From: Luidia sarsii
Lineage: Eukaryota; Echinodermata; Asteroidea; Paxillosida; Luidiidae
Length of the DNA: 64,000 bases
NCBI GenBank assembly: GCA_949987565.1
Contig: OX465120.1
Span: forward strand, 11,455,080 to 11,519,079
Direction: 5' to 3'
In this document: positions 35,625 through 47,274 of the stretch, in pieces
Position numbering within the stretch: position 1 is the first letter of the stretch
Layout of the letters: the number at the start of each line of letters is the position of its first letter
Position numbers and translations under genes: made by a program
Notes under the pieces: model-generated
Told to the model about the DNA's origin: nothing
Seen by the model: only the letters and a program-made list of their open reading frames with translations
Databases searched by the model: none

Positions 35625-35757
35625 AAAGGGGCGTGATGTTTCCCTCCTTGTAGGTTCTTTGAGACAAGTCACACTTGGACCGAAATGTCACGCTTGGACC
35701 GAAATGTCACGCTTGGACCGAAATGTCACGCTTGGACCGAAATGTCACACCCTCTAA
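35625..35757. repeat. 19-bp tandem repeat (CGCTTGGACCGAAATGTCA, four units) next to a hammerhead-like relic
   Basis: Four near-identical 19-bp units end in GGACCGAAATGTCA, which resembles the 3' part of the hammerhead-like motif (stem II, GAAA, GTC). They follow TTCTTTGAGACAAGTCACAC, which resembles its 5' core. Confidence 0.7.
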
Positions 35758-36009
35758 AAATGTTGGGACAATATCAGGAATAGTGAGCAAAGTCAAATAT
35801 TTATACTATTGTAATAGCGTAACAGTATTTAAGTAATTAGGAAAGTGTCATTCTAAATAGATGCACTGTATCATTACAAATTGGACAAACAGTATGCATT
35901 TGAATTGTTGCACCCGTGTTCAACTCTGTTAGGTAAAGGTTGGGGCGTGATCTTTGGAGATATACGGCAGTTATAGTGAATTGCATCTGACCGGTGCTCC
36001 TACCGCGGT

Positions 36010-36130
36010 GAAGTCTAGTTGACTATTCAGGAAGACCACCGTCATAAGGGCTGGTTAACTCATGTGGTAAGAGCATAGGCACGTTACGACGGAGATCTCA
36101 GGTTCGAACTGAGGTCGAATTTTCTTTGCT
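36010..36130 (+). mobile_element. tRNA-derived SINE, diverged
   Basis: TCTAGTTGACTATTCAGGAA leader, GGCTGGTTAACTCATGTGG, B-box-like GGTTCGAACTG, and TTTTCTTTGCTAT tail. Confidence 0.65.
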
Positions 36131-37682
36131 ATTATGATAACTGTTATGGTTATAACGACTGTCGGCAATTTCCTGTTTTCCATGGCTTTCAGAACGCCCT
36201 ATCATCATGAACACATCAAACCCGCTGTCTCCATAAGAACTATATCATTCAATTCAGCTGGTATTTCTATTAATATTTTTAATGTAATTGATAATCCAAG
36301 GATTTATCATACTTTTATCAGGTGACTTCGTAAAAAAAAAAAAAAAAAAATTGCAAACCTAAATGCTCGGTTTTCGATGTCAGCTGTTCGTTCTAGAATT
36401 GTGTGTGTGTGTGTGGGGGGGGGGGGTGAAAATCATTATTGCCATGTGGCGTGGAATCATCACAGCGTCCAACATTATTCAGAATTTCATTACTGTGTCA
36501 AATAGAAAGTATAATAGATAACCCAGGTACATCAACATTACCGTCTATTTTTTTTCTTTCTTTTTTTCAATTTATAAATGTGATCTGCTTCAAGCCGGGT
36601 TCTGAATTTGAATTCGTGGAAAGACAATAAGATACTAACGCGAGTAGACCAGAAAATGGTGCTCGGGAATGAAAGCTTTCAATTCTGATATAACTAGGTC
36701 GACCATATCAATCAATTGATGCGGACCTATTATATGTTGTGGCCGCGGAAGAAAAATTACATCAGATAACATAGGGCACGACCCGCCTGTTAATAATTAT
36801 CAAATTGTTATAATTTTACCCGTCTGAATTTGTGTATTGTATGAGCACTGTACAACAGCTGTTTTGCGTATGAATCAATATTACACGGTGTGTACCGTTT
36901 TTCCGATTCGATTTCCAACTGAATTCTAATTGCTGTCGATACTTTTTTTTTCGTGGCTGCGTTCGTTCAGGTTTTTGGGGTTTTTTTTCTCTCTCTCTCT
37001 GGCACGAAGAAAGAGTTTATCGATTGGAATAAATGTTTAACTCCCTGTGTATATAGTTTACTCCATCGGCGTCATAGCTGCCGTGGAAAAAAAACTATAT
37101 TCTATACGCATTTTTAATTTCATAATCTAAGACATGATGTGATTATAAGGAACGGAAAGTGGTTCCGAGCAAAATATTTTAAATCTTAAGGATTCATGTC
37201 CCGACTTTTGGGTAAGATCTTTCTATAGGATCGAAAAATCTACATTTTGAAGATTTTATTGTGGTAATTTGAAGATGATGGGCAGTGTGCAACATTACAT
37301 TTAGAGTAATAATTATACCAAAGTGCTGCGAACTTACTGACGAATCTAACAAAAATGCAAATCTCTGCAAAAAGTACAGGGCCTGTACATAATTATACAC
37401 GTGTAAGGCCTGTCCAGCATGTACATGTACATGTACTAGTACAGGCTATAATTATTTGACGTGATTCTGAAACGTGTGTCCGTCTCTGTTGTTGGGCATA
37501 GTATAGTGGGCTGGATTAGGATGGCTTCCCTAGCTCACTTCAGCATGTGAGTGGCTTTCCAGGCAGACTCTGTACATGGCGAACTAAATAGTGCGTGACG
37601 AACTCGGCTTGGAATCTACAGTATAGACATCTGTAGATAAACCTTGACAACTGAGGGGGAGATAAATCGTGGACAGATCAAG

Positions 37683-38230
37683 AAAGGCAGGGCAGGGCAG
37701 GGCAGGGCAGGGCAGGGCAGGGCAGGGCAGGGCAGGGCAGGGCAGGGCAGGGCAGGGCAGGGCAGGGCAGGGCAGGGCAGGGCAGGGCAGGGCAGGGCAG
37801 ATCAGAGCAGGGCAGATCAGGGCAGATCAGGGCAGGGCAGGGCAGGGCAGGGCAGGGCAGGGCAGGGCAGGGCAGGGCAGGGCAGGGCAGGGCAGGGCAG
37901 GGCAGGGCAGGGCAGGGCAGGGCAGGGCAGGACAGGGCAAGGCAGGGCAGGGCAGGACAGGGCAGGGCAGGGCAGGGCAGGGCAGGGCAGGGCAGGGCAG
38001 GGCAGGGCAGGGCAGGGCAGGGCAGGGCAGGGCAGGGCAGGGCAGGACAGGGCAAGGCATGGCAGGGCAGGACAGGGCAGGCAAGGCAGGGCAGGGCAGG
38101 GCACGGCAGGGCAGGGCAGGACAGGGCAAGGCATGGCAGGGCAGGACAGGGCAGGCAGGGCAGGGCAGGGCAGGGCAGGGAAGGGCAGTGCAGGGCAGGA
38201 CAGCGCAGGATATGACAGGGCAGGGCTGAA
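37683..38230. repeat. GGGCA pentanucleotide array (about 540 bp)
   Basis: Nearly pure (GGGCA)n with GATCA/GGACA variants towards both ends. The continuous frames on both strands are artefacts of the period. Confidence 0.97.
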
Positions 38231-38831
38231 AATACAACGCAGTGTGAATCAAAATCGCTGCCGACTAGGTCGGACGCTCAATAATTTTAATACAAAAAAA
38301 CCCTGAGCAAAATGTCAAGCCATGAACCTTTACATGGTTTCCATAATAATATTATTATTTCTGGTCAGGAAGTGCTGCAGTAAGCACCATTATTTAAAAA
38401 CAAAACATGTTAAGACCTATCTCTACAATAAGCATCGTTAACAGTTTATTCCAAGCAAATAAGAACAGGCAGAATTTCCATCTTCTCAAGTGTTACTTCG
38501 GTGCTCGCTTTTCTGCAAAATCGAAGTCGGCATAGCACACAGGCTATTCCTTTAACATTGAGCTGAAAATACCTACCAGTATATCGTGTAAAATAATGGT
38601 TCACATCATTACTATTCAAAGTAGACCCCTAACGTATTCCGTACGCACGGATTTGTGAATCGTGCAAAAAACAGTTTACCTAGTACAACACACTGCGATC
38701 TTAAACGGCTAGACTTAAGACCAGAGAAAAAACAACATTATTCCAGTAATATGCAAAACATGTTGCAAACTGCGACTACATTCATGACCCAAAAACGAAT
38801 ACAGTCAATACACTATCAGAATTTAGGAGAA

Positions 38832-38905
38832 GCCTGACGTTTCGATCCTAGCAGGACCTTTCTGAAAGGCTTTGCTAGGATCGAAACGTATCTAGGCCCT
38901 CCTGA
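38832..38905. repeat. Hammerhead-like fold-back repeat, degenerate
   Basis: AGCCTGACGTTTCGATCCTA on the left and TGCTAGGATCGAAACGTA on the right form a short hairpin; the centre is shortened. Confidence 0.6.
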
Positions 38906-38956
38906 AATTTGATATAGATTTAATTATTGTTAGTATTAATTCTAAGTTTGTTTTAC

Positions 38957-39025
38957 CTTTTCATCGGACGGCGATAGGTTCGACTCGGCAACAGCTGGCT
39001 TCTCTGGCATTCTCTCCGACATCAT
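38957..39025 (-). CDS. Possible short first coding exon (doubtful)
   Basis: Two adjacent ATGs open 23 codons (MMSERMPEKPAVAESNLSPS, then DEK) ending at an AAG/GTAAAA donor in phase 0. Composition looks protein-like and it is on the same strand as the orphan terminal exon at 28517-29184, but that exon needs a phase-1 partner, so they cannot join directly. At least one further exon would be needed, perhaps in the assembly gap. This may be chance. Confidence 0.22.
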
Positions 39026-40157
39026 CGCCAGTAAAAAAAAAAATGCCTCTCTCTCTCTCACTCTCTCCCTCTCTCCTTTCCAGAACTGTGACTCTAGTTC
39101 GATGCTGAATCCATTTTCTGGTTTAATATTCGCAGGGCGGAGAGAACAACGCTTGAAATTTTGTTAAAAAACCACACGATCAACCCTGCGAGCACGACAG
39201 CCGAGCTAATCACGGGAGCTGTATAACGCACAGGGGTATTATGGAGCAGCGGTCGACTGGCGACGGATATTCGCAGGTGGGCGCTGCGATGACTGCATAC
39301 ACGGGGCTCCGTTACGGGTAGCACGCCGCGTCGGAGACGATATGCGTACGTGTACGCGTGTGTGTGGATTTGTCCATGAATCGCCCCACCCACCGTCATG
39401 CATGCTCTCCCTCGTGCCGTGGTCTTTCCTTCGAGTCTCTATCGTCGGTCGAGGGTCCTGGCAATTCGCACGCCACACAGGTACGGTAATACGGCGCGCT
39501 GTGAGATCGTGCTACGAGGTGTGTGTATTTGAAGGGGGGAGGCATACAGACAGAGAAAATTCCGTTCACAGTTCGTACATGCGTAGTGATCAACAGCTCT
39601 CCGAAATATTGATTAATAACATGAGACCTGCCCTTTAAAGCTGAATGGCGCCCTCTCGCGTCTGATTCACGCCACACTGGATTCAACCGCGCTACCGTCG
39701 AACACAGTGTCACGTACGAACAGATTTGGGGGTTTCTTCGTATTTTCCCGCAACAACACAAAAACAATCAACAACCGAACCGAAAGAACAAAACGGGGAC
39801 TACCAATAATAATAATTATTACTCTGCTGTTATCGCCAAGGAGACGGGCGCCCTCTCGTGTCCAATTAAGGGGGCGCCGAATGTGAAAACATCTGGCGTC
39901 TGGGGCAGAAGCCTATACCCTCCCCTCCACACACGTCAATTAGCATGAAACAGCGTGTGACGCACGGGAGAGACGCGTTTATTAACCGATGGCGACTATC
40001 CTGGCGACATTTGCTGGGTCACTAATCACCAAGTCTTAACACTGCGCACACTGGAACGAAGAGGTTAAAAAAAAAAAGAATTATCGAGCCAGGCAAATAT
40101 CAATGACGTGTAATGCATGCATCATGCGTGCGTTCCTGCTGTCTGCATGAGATATAT

Positions 40158-40547
40158 AACAGGACCGACATATGACGCTTAACCACCGTCGTTGAGCTAT
40201 GCTGGTACTATACGAGGACGTGTTTTGTAAACCACCGTATAGATTAGGCTTAGGGCGCTACGGTTAGGGTTATGGTTACGGTTAGAGTTACAATTCGGGT
40301 TGGGTTAGCGTTACTGATAGAGTTAGGATTAGGATTAGGATTAGGGTTAGGTTCAGGATAAGGGTTGTTAGGGTTAGGATTAGGATAAGGGTTAGGGCTG
40401 TTTCGTGCTTGTGCCTGTAACTACCTCAGAAATGAATGAAAGAATGAATGAATGAATGAATGTGGGAGGCCTCAGCAAAACCTGGCGAATGCGCACTTAT
40501 AGCTATAGCCACGGTGGTTAAGTGTCATACGTCGTGACGCTTATATG
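40158..40547 (+). mobile_element. Fold-back element with telomere-like GGTTAG repeats, copy 1
   Basis: Ends AGGACCGACATATGAC and the reverse of GCGTCACGACGTATGACA enclose degenerate (GGTTAG/GATTAG)n and an (AATG)n tract. The subterminal AACCACCGT is inverted at both ends. It is not a true telomere because the units are irregular and internal. Confidence 0.7.
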
Positions 40548-41067
40548 CCTCGTCTGCATCTATGCGTACTTATCTCATGTTGAATTCGTTATTGACTGAT
40601 CATCGTGGGGGGGGGGGGGGGTAGAGGCAATCATCGAGATAATACATTGAGGGCGCTGTTTATTTTTTTCTCCTACAAGCTCGGCTTGCTGTCTACCGCT
40701 ACAGATAAACTCCCATAGGAAATACACTGAAAAAAAACCGCTTTACGAGCAATAATAATTCGCTAAAAGAAGGTTCTTTCTTTTTGGAAGGTCCCATTCT
40801 TTGTACATTTTGGCCATTGCAAAAAAAGCCTACGTTGTTTTTTCTTTGAACCTGCTTGAGTCTCGACAGTGGCTAGCCCTCGGGTAGGTCCTAAGTTGAA
40901 CTTCACAATTTGTGAAGTTTGGATTGGCAAGGTGTTTCTATGAATCATGATTTTTTTTTGTGCTTCAGCAAATCAAGGCACTTCAGCAGCTCTGTGAATC
41001 AGCACCTGGTCTTCACTTCAAGGAGCCTCCTTAATCAAGAAAACCTGCTTAGCATGGTAAGAATTAT

Positions 41068-41250
41068 CGCAGTGGCTGTTGTTACGGCAGTCGTCCGTGT
41101 GGTTCCCTGACTTGATTGTATTTCGTCAGCATTGCAGGTTGGTTGAACCAGTCTATTAGCTGATAGTCTGGTTCCAAGAGCTAAACATCCTGACAAATAC
41201 TGTGAAGTCAGGGAACCACACGGACGACTGCCGTAACAACAGCCACTGCG
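41068..41250. mobile_element. Mutator-like MITE, copy 4 (full, 183 bp)
   Basis: Same fold-back element, flanked by a perfect 9-bp duplication AAGAATTAT (41059-41067 and 41251-41259). Intergenic. Confidence 0.9.
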
Positions 41251-41968
41251 AAGAATTATTTAACGTGATGCTTGCGACCTCAAATTGACATGTTCAAATA
41301 ATCGGTGGTTAGCGTACAAAAAAATGGAACTTGTGTATAAGGCAACCTGATTTCATTCACCAAGGTTTTCCATGCTCAAGCAAAATGTGACCTGGAATAA
41401 CTGCATGAGGTATATCCCACCAAAACACTTTTCGATTAAACAACGCCTGAAGTCAAAGTATCTTCACAATTCGATTAAAAAAAATCTTAATACATATGTA
41501 CATGTACTGTACGTACTGTACACTATACATGTACTGGACATAAACAACATGCGTGTTCAACGGTTTACATGGACGGGATACGTGTTGATCTTTTAACCAA
41601 AGTTTAGTGTGTTCAATCTAACAGAAAACAGTACTCTTCAGGCAGGAAACTATAAAGGAATGATCTACTACTCATACTTATGAGATATGCTGAATTCGAA
41701 CTCCAAACACGATCCACAACATTCCCGTTGCCAAGGGGTTTTGATTTCTGTAACACTTTATTTAGCGCGTACGCGCGCTACACTCACTGACTAAGCTCCA
41801 CGTTCGGACCGCAAACTTCAACGCTGTTTTTCTCGAAAAGTGTTTTCCGTTACACGGCTTCGCCTCGGCGTCTTTCTCGCGCTGTAACTTTATAGATCTT
41901 TACCGCACGGAAATAAATTTGATATCATTTGAAAGCTAATGATATACTCTTTCACATCATTAGAAGAT

Positions 41969-42221
41969 CTAAAATTTAGTGGGCCTGACGTTTCGATCCT
42001 AGCAGGACCTTTCTCAAAGGCAGAGTGACAAGGACAAAACAGATACATGTCCTATTCACTCTCCCCCTTCCTTCGTGTACATGTATCTGTTGTCCTTGTC
42101 ACTGTGCCTTTGAGAAAGGTCCTGCTAGGATCGAAACGTCAGGCCCACTAAATTTTAGATTTACATTTTGGTAATTTTAGTCAGTAAGCAGTTTGCAACA
42201 TTTTTGTATATCATCATTAGA
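41969..42221 (+). mobile_element. Hammerhead-like fold-back retroelement, copy C (longest)
   Basis: Flanked by the perfect 14-bp repeat CATCATTAGAAGAT (41955-41968 and 42222-42235). The inverted arms extend outwards from the hammerhead-like motif and include GTGACAAGGACA and ACATGTATCTGTT segments. The 3' end is the shared CAGTAAGCAGTTTGCAACAT region. It lies just downstream of the SLC16-like stop codon and may be in its 3' UTR. Confidence 0.85.
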
Positions 42222-42487
42222 AGATATCAAAATCTCAAAAGTGGGCTTATTCCCCATAATGCTGTGCCGGGTCAATGTTCGTGCTCAAGCAACTGGTCTT
42301 GGCCCCTGGTCTGGTTAGATGAGAAATGTCGGGAGTACGTGATCGTTTTTGACCAGCGCAATCCACCAGTTCGACTCTCAGTGAACATAGATTTTACCCT
42401 TGGATTACTTTGACCAACGTGGGCCCGAATGGCGGAGGAATAATAGTCGGGACACAGTGTTCACTTTGTATAGGATTGCTCGACGTC

Positions 42488-45400
42488 TTACTCGCGGGAG
42501 CAGCGGACTCGGAAGAGCTCGACGATTCGGGTCGACACCAGCAAAGGCACCACGGCAAAGGAGACGCATCCCATTGCGATGAAAGTCACCGCGTAGTCTC
42601 CTGTGACGCCGTACAGCCAGCCTGCATTAGACCAAAAAATAAACCCAACAACAACGCCAAAAATTATTTCATGGTTAAATCTGCCGGGATGAGCTGAGCG
42701 TATGAGAGTTCATAACGCCATAAAATCCGTTTTGGGTGATGAACTTTGATTGATCAATACGGGCCGCAAAACAACGGGCGATTCATAAAGCTGCGCCCTC
42801 AAGAGTTTGTAGCGCGTTGGCCCATCACAATGTGCGGACCCTGTCGACCCAATGGACCTTTCCCATGAAATATGCAAATTAGACCTAGCGCATGCGCTTG
42901 TCTAAATTGGTGGGCAAGCGGGCTGCCAACCAATCATAGTTTTTCACGGGCGTGCGCGCGCTCCTTCTCACTAACAGTTTGGCGTGCGGTCATTGGCTAT
43001 TCAGCGTCTCCTGCGCGCGTATTTCGAATTTTGCACGCAACGCGCACTCGTTTGCCCACCAATTTAGTAAAGCGCATGCGCCAGCTCTTATTTGCATATT
43101 TCATGGGAAAGGTCCATTGCACTCACGGAAAGGGGTTGACATATTCTTCACATTGTGATAGGCCAACGCGCTGTAAACTAATGAGCGCGCACTATTAATG
43201 TGAACCTTCTGTATTACCATCAGTACCACTGTGGGTCATAATGGTGTAAACCAGTGCAAGGTCTAAGGGTATGGGTAAGGTTAGGGAATAAGGTTATAGA
43301 GGTAAAGGGGTTAGGGATAAGGGGGTACTTAGGGGTAAGGGGTTTATCGCTATAGTTTAATGGGTCAGGGTTCAGTCGTTATGAGTTAGGGAGTTAGGGT
43401 TGGGTTAGGTTAGGGTTAGAGGTATAACTTACCGGCGAGGTAGCCTCCTAGAACTTGGCCCCCGCCAAGGAAGAAGTAGACGAGCCCGAAAGCAGTCATA
43501 TGCTGGTCTTCCGCGAGGCCTTCCCGCATGATGATCAGGGTAAGTGGGTAACTCATCCCGATGCCGAGTCCCGTGAAGAAGGCCAGAGCAGCGAGGCCAG
43601 CGTACGACCCCGCGGCCAACGGGTCCAGCACACAGGATGCCCCCACCAGTGCCGAGGCAAGGGTCATCTGGGTGGAGGGCGCCACAGAAAGCTTGTCCGT
43701 GAGCGGCCCGCCCACGCCGCGGCCCAGAAGCGAACCCAGCCCGCCCAGAGTGGACAGCGAGGCGGCGGCCCGACCGCTGTAGCCCAGCGCCACGGCGTGC
43801 GGAGCTAGAAAGACCTGCCAGCTGGTGTAAAGGGCGCCCACACACGAGGAGGCCAGCAGACGAGGCAGGAGAGGCGAAAGGGTCCAAATCGGTCTCAAGA
43901 GACACTCGAAACGCTCTCCCGGACTCAGGGAGCCTTGAACACCGCAGCATGGCGGCTTCACATTCTCTCCACCGTCATGTCCATCTCCACGATCGTCGGT
44001 GGGCGCCGTATCGGGTAGATCTACACCGGTCTCGTCAAGGTCGTCGATTCGCTGGTACCTCGGCGGCCCGCGGTCTCGCATCAGCGCCCCGCAGGCCACC
44101 AGGTTGAGATTGAGCGCGCCCAGCAGACAGAGGGCGCCCCTCCATCCGAATCGTTCGATCAGGATCTCGGCCAGCAGCGGCACGGTCATCATGCCGACGG
44201 TGCCCACGGTGAACGACGCGCCCATGGCCGAGGCGAAGCTGTCCGGAAAGTAGTCCATCATCGGCCCGATGGAGCAGACGTGGAGGAAGGTTTCCCCTGC
44301 GCCTGCCGAAGTTGGCATATAAGCGTCACGACGTATGGCACTTAACCACCGTGGCTAAGCTATAAGTGCGCATGCGCGAAGCCAGGTTTTGCCGTGAGGC
44401 CTCCTCATTCATTCATTCATTCATTCATTCATTTCTCAGGTAGTTACAGGCACAAGCACGAAACAACCCTTACCCTTATCCTCATCCTAATCCTTAACAA
44501 CCCTAATCCTGAACCTAACCCTAATCCTAATCCTGAACCTAACCCTAATCCTAACTCTATCTGTAACGCTAACCCAACCCGAACTCTAACTCTAACCGTA
44601 ACCATAACCCTAACCGTAGAGCCCTAAGCCTAATCTACGCTGGTTTACAAAACACGTCCTTGTATAGTCCCCACACAATTTACGGGGTACCAGTATGGCT
44701 CAACGAAGGTAGTTAGGGTCATATGTCGGTCCTGTCATAATTATATTATCTCTGCCGAAGGGGAGAAGAGACGGCGACTGGAGATATTTCATTCGTTGGT
44801 GGCAGCAGACAATAACGCCTTTTGATAAAGGGCCCTTCAGAAAGAGGCTATTACGAAATTAAGACTTAGGATTGGGATATGGTGAAAATGACAACAGGTC
44901 TTCAATTTCAGTGACGAAACCACAGCGTGTTTTCGTATGTCAGGGACGAACCTGCACCCGAGCCTGATCCACAGAACGTACCGTGAAGGGCCAGAGATAA
45001 CCTATAGACCTATAGACGATATCATGATATTACAATGGAACGGGGGACTCGACTAACATGGGGTTGTATACGTGTCTCGTGACGCGCACTCAACTCATTG
45101 CCCTAGGGTTTACGCCACATCACCACAACGCCGCGGGTGACCTGTCACTTACTCTCATTGTTGTTTATGACCTTGTGTCTGGATTTCACCACACTGACGG
45201 AGATCTGAGCCTGCGGTACCCATAGAGCTCTACAGTGGCTATATCTGCTCATGCACGGTAGCCAGTTGGAATACGAAAAGGCACGAAGCTAACTACAAAA
45301 TGTTGGAGGATAATGATGCTTATCAGTCTCAGTGTTTATAATGAAGACGGAGTTTGGGTCTAAAAATGGGTTCTTACTTGCCAGTGCCAACCACCAGGCA

Positions 45401-46412
45401 AGCCACGGAACGGACGGGGAAGTAGCAGCAACTACGGTAGCAGCACCCATCACAGCACCGCCGAAGATAATAAGGTTCCTTCGGCCGAGTGAGATCAGCG
45501 CACTTGCAATGGGTGCTAAAAACAACAAAAGCACATTTGAATTGGAATGGATGGAGCCTCTCTCACTCCTCCCCTCCCTCCCTCCCTCCCTCCCCTCCCT
45601 CCCTCCCTCCCTCCCTCCCTCCCTCCCTCCCTCCCTCCCTCCCTCCCTCCCTCCCTCCCTCCCTCCCACTCCCTCCCTCCCTCCCTCCCTCCCTCCCACT
45701 CCCTCCCTCCCTCCCTCCCTCAGCTCCCTCCCTCAGCTCTCTCCCCCCTCCCTCCCTCCCTCCCTCCCTCCCTCCCTCCCTCCCTCCCTCCCTCCCTCCC
45801 TCCCTCCCTCCCTCCCTCCCTCCCTCCCTCCCTCCCTCCCTCCCTCCCTCCCTCCCTCCCTCCCTCCCTCCCTCCCTCCCTCCCTCCCTCCCTCCCTCCC
45901 TCCCTCCCTCCCTCCCTCCCTCCCTCCCTCCCTCCCTCCCTCCCTCCCTCCCTCCCTCCCTCCCTCCCTCCCTCCCTCCCTCCCTCCCTCCCTCCCTCCC
46001 CCTCCCTTCCCCCTCCCTTCCCCCTCCCTCCCTCCCTCCCTCCCTCCATCCCTCCCTCCCTCCATCCCTCCCCCCTCCTTCCCTCCCTCCCTCCCTGGAA
46101 CAATAATAATCATTATTGTGTTTCGAAGAAGTCGGTTTGTAGCCGTTTTTCGGACAGGGCCTCGAACACGTACGGAGGTACACGCATGAACTCACCGAGG
46201 ATATCGCACAGTGCCCCGTAGACTCCCACCGAGATGCCCACCGCCGACTCGGTCGTCCGGAGGTCGCGCACGAAGTGCGGCAGGAACACACCCATGGCCT
46301 TGAACAGTCCCAGGCAGACGAAGGCGATGAGGGAGCGGGACAGGAGGATCAGCCACCGCCACCGAACGGGGGGCTTCTTCGGCGCAGGCCCCGCGGTAGA
46401 AGTAGTCCCCAT
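42488..46412 (-). CDS. SLC16 / monocarboxylate-transporter-like MFS transporter, complete, 4 exons
   Basis: Coding exons (minus): 46412-46196, 45515-45378, 44302-43433 and 42621-42488. All have GT-AG borders, every junction is in phase 1, and the total is 1359 nt (452 aa). About 12 membrane segments can be read: WLILLSRSLIAFVCLGLF and LIIFGGAVMGAATVVAA in the first half, GLAALAFFTGLGIGMSYPLT and FGLVYFFLGGGQVLGGYLAG in the second, separated by an acidic, Asp-rich cytoplasmic loop (about residues 165-210). The end, AGWLYGVTGDYAVTFIAMG, is typical of monocarboxylate transporters, plasma-membrane carriers of lactate, pyruvate or related substrates. The usual N-terminal DGGWGW-type signature is replaced by VRWRWLIL, so the substrate may differ; it resembles orphan SLC16 members. 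Introns contain a CCCT array and TTAGGG-like fold-back elements. Confidence 0.85.
42805..43178. mobile_element. 374-bp fold-back element in SLC16-like intron 3
   Basis: Long inverted arms: GTTTGTAGCGCGTTGG with CCAACGCGCTGTAAAC, AATGGACCTTTCCCATGAAA with TTTCATGGGAAAGGTCCATT, and CTAAATTGGTGGGCAA with TTGCCCACCAATTTAG. No clear target duplication. Confidence 0.75.
43255..43430. repeat. Degenerate GGTTAG-type repeat at the SLC16-like exon 3 donor
   Basis: Irregular AGGGTTAG/AAGGGGTTAG units run up to within a few bases of the splice donor (43432). Confidence 0.6.
44312..44736 (-). mobile_element. Fold-back element with telomere-like repeats, copy 2 (SLC16-like intron 2)
   Basis: Inverse-orientation copy of the element at 40158-40547, with (ATTC)n and degenerate (CTAACC)n. 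Its end is about 10 nt upstream of the 3' splice site at 44303. Confidence 0.7.
45566..46097. repeat. CCCT/AGGG tetranucleotide array in SLC16-like intron 1
   Basis: About 530 bp of (CCCT)n with occasional variants. It lies between exon 1 (ending 46196) and exon 2 (starting 45515), roughly 50-100 bp from each splice site. Confidence 0.97.
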
Positions 46413-47204
46413 GCCGCCCAATCTGGCTTACCTGTGTCTCTTTATACCTCTACCCGGTCGCCTCACCTGGGGCGCGCGTACTGCTATCAGACAAAGGTAT
46501 AATAGACATCAGTAAACATTATTTTTAACATCCATGTAGCACTGTCACGAGATGACGTGTTTACTGCAACCATTGGTTCAATGGTAGTCGAGAGTAGTAT
46601 AATCATTGCAGCAACGTATTACAACACCTATAGAGTCCTCATTATAGTAGACGGGTCACCGTGTCATTGTACATTATGAAACGCGGACAAGCCACGAGCA
46701 AACATGAATTGGTGGTGACCAAAAAGTAACAGCACAAGAAGTACAAACCTGGACTTGCCGATACCCTACTGCCACCGACTAGATGTGTGTTGTTCGTCAG
46801 TGCCTGTTCGCTCGTTACAGTCCGACTGGTAGCGACGAATGGAATGATAGTAATAATGTTGGTGGCTCTTCACTGTGTGCACAAACCGAAACGCAGGAAG
46901 GGACCATTGTTACCGTTCGTTCGTGCATAGAGACAGCATTATTTCCAAAGTCCCACCCACGTATATAATTATGAAACTCAACAAAATCATGTTAGGCCCA
47001 CTAAGGCTACAGCTCGAGAAATGTACCTTGTTGCAATACAATGAACGTATAATAGGCTGAGGTTTGGGGACCGCATTTTTTCGTTATTGATTATCTCTGA
47101 AAAAATGCAGTAACGTAGCTACTAAAAACCACCGACAAAGTCCACAATTTCATCAGTTAAAGGCTTACAACACTAAATTACACCGTTAAAATCGTTTAAG
47201 GTGA

Positions 47205-47274
47205 TATACAAAAATGTTGCAAACTGCTTACTGACTAAAATTACCAAAATGCAAATCTTAAAATTTAGTGGGCG
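47205..47274. repeat. 3' end fragment of the hammerhead-like retroelement
   Basis: TACAAAAATGTTGCAAACTG to AAAATTTAGTGGGC matches the unique 3' end of the full copies. The hammerhead-like core itself is absent. Confidence 0.6.

Larger units (their letters stand above)
33049..38956. other. Gene-poor region after the assembly gap
   Basis: SINE and hammerhead-like relics, homopolymers (poly-A 36331, poly-G 36415) and the GGGCA array are present. Open frames at 34640-35120 match nothing I recognise. Confidence 0.5.

Noticed and set aside
37683..38306. Long frames of GRAGQ or LPCPA repeats
   Set aside because: These are frames of a GGGCA array and open on both strands.
40255..40410. A true interstitial telomere
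   Set aside because: Units are degenerate and lie between the inverted ends of a repeated element.
45563..46291. Long PPSLPPSL / GGREGGRE frames
   Set aside because: They are a CCCT array within an intron, open on both strands.
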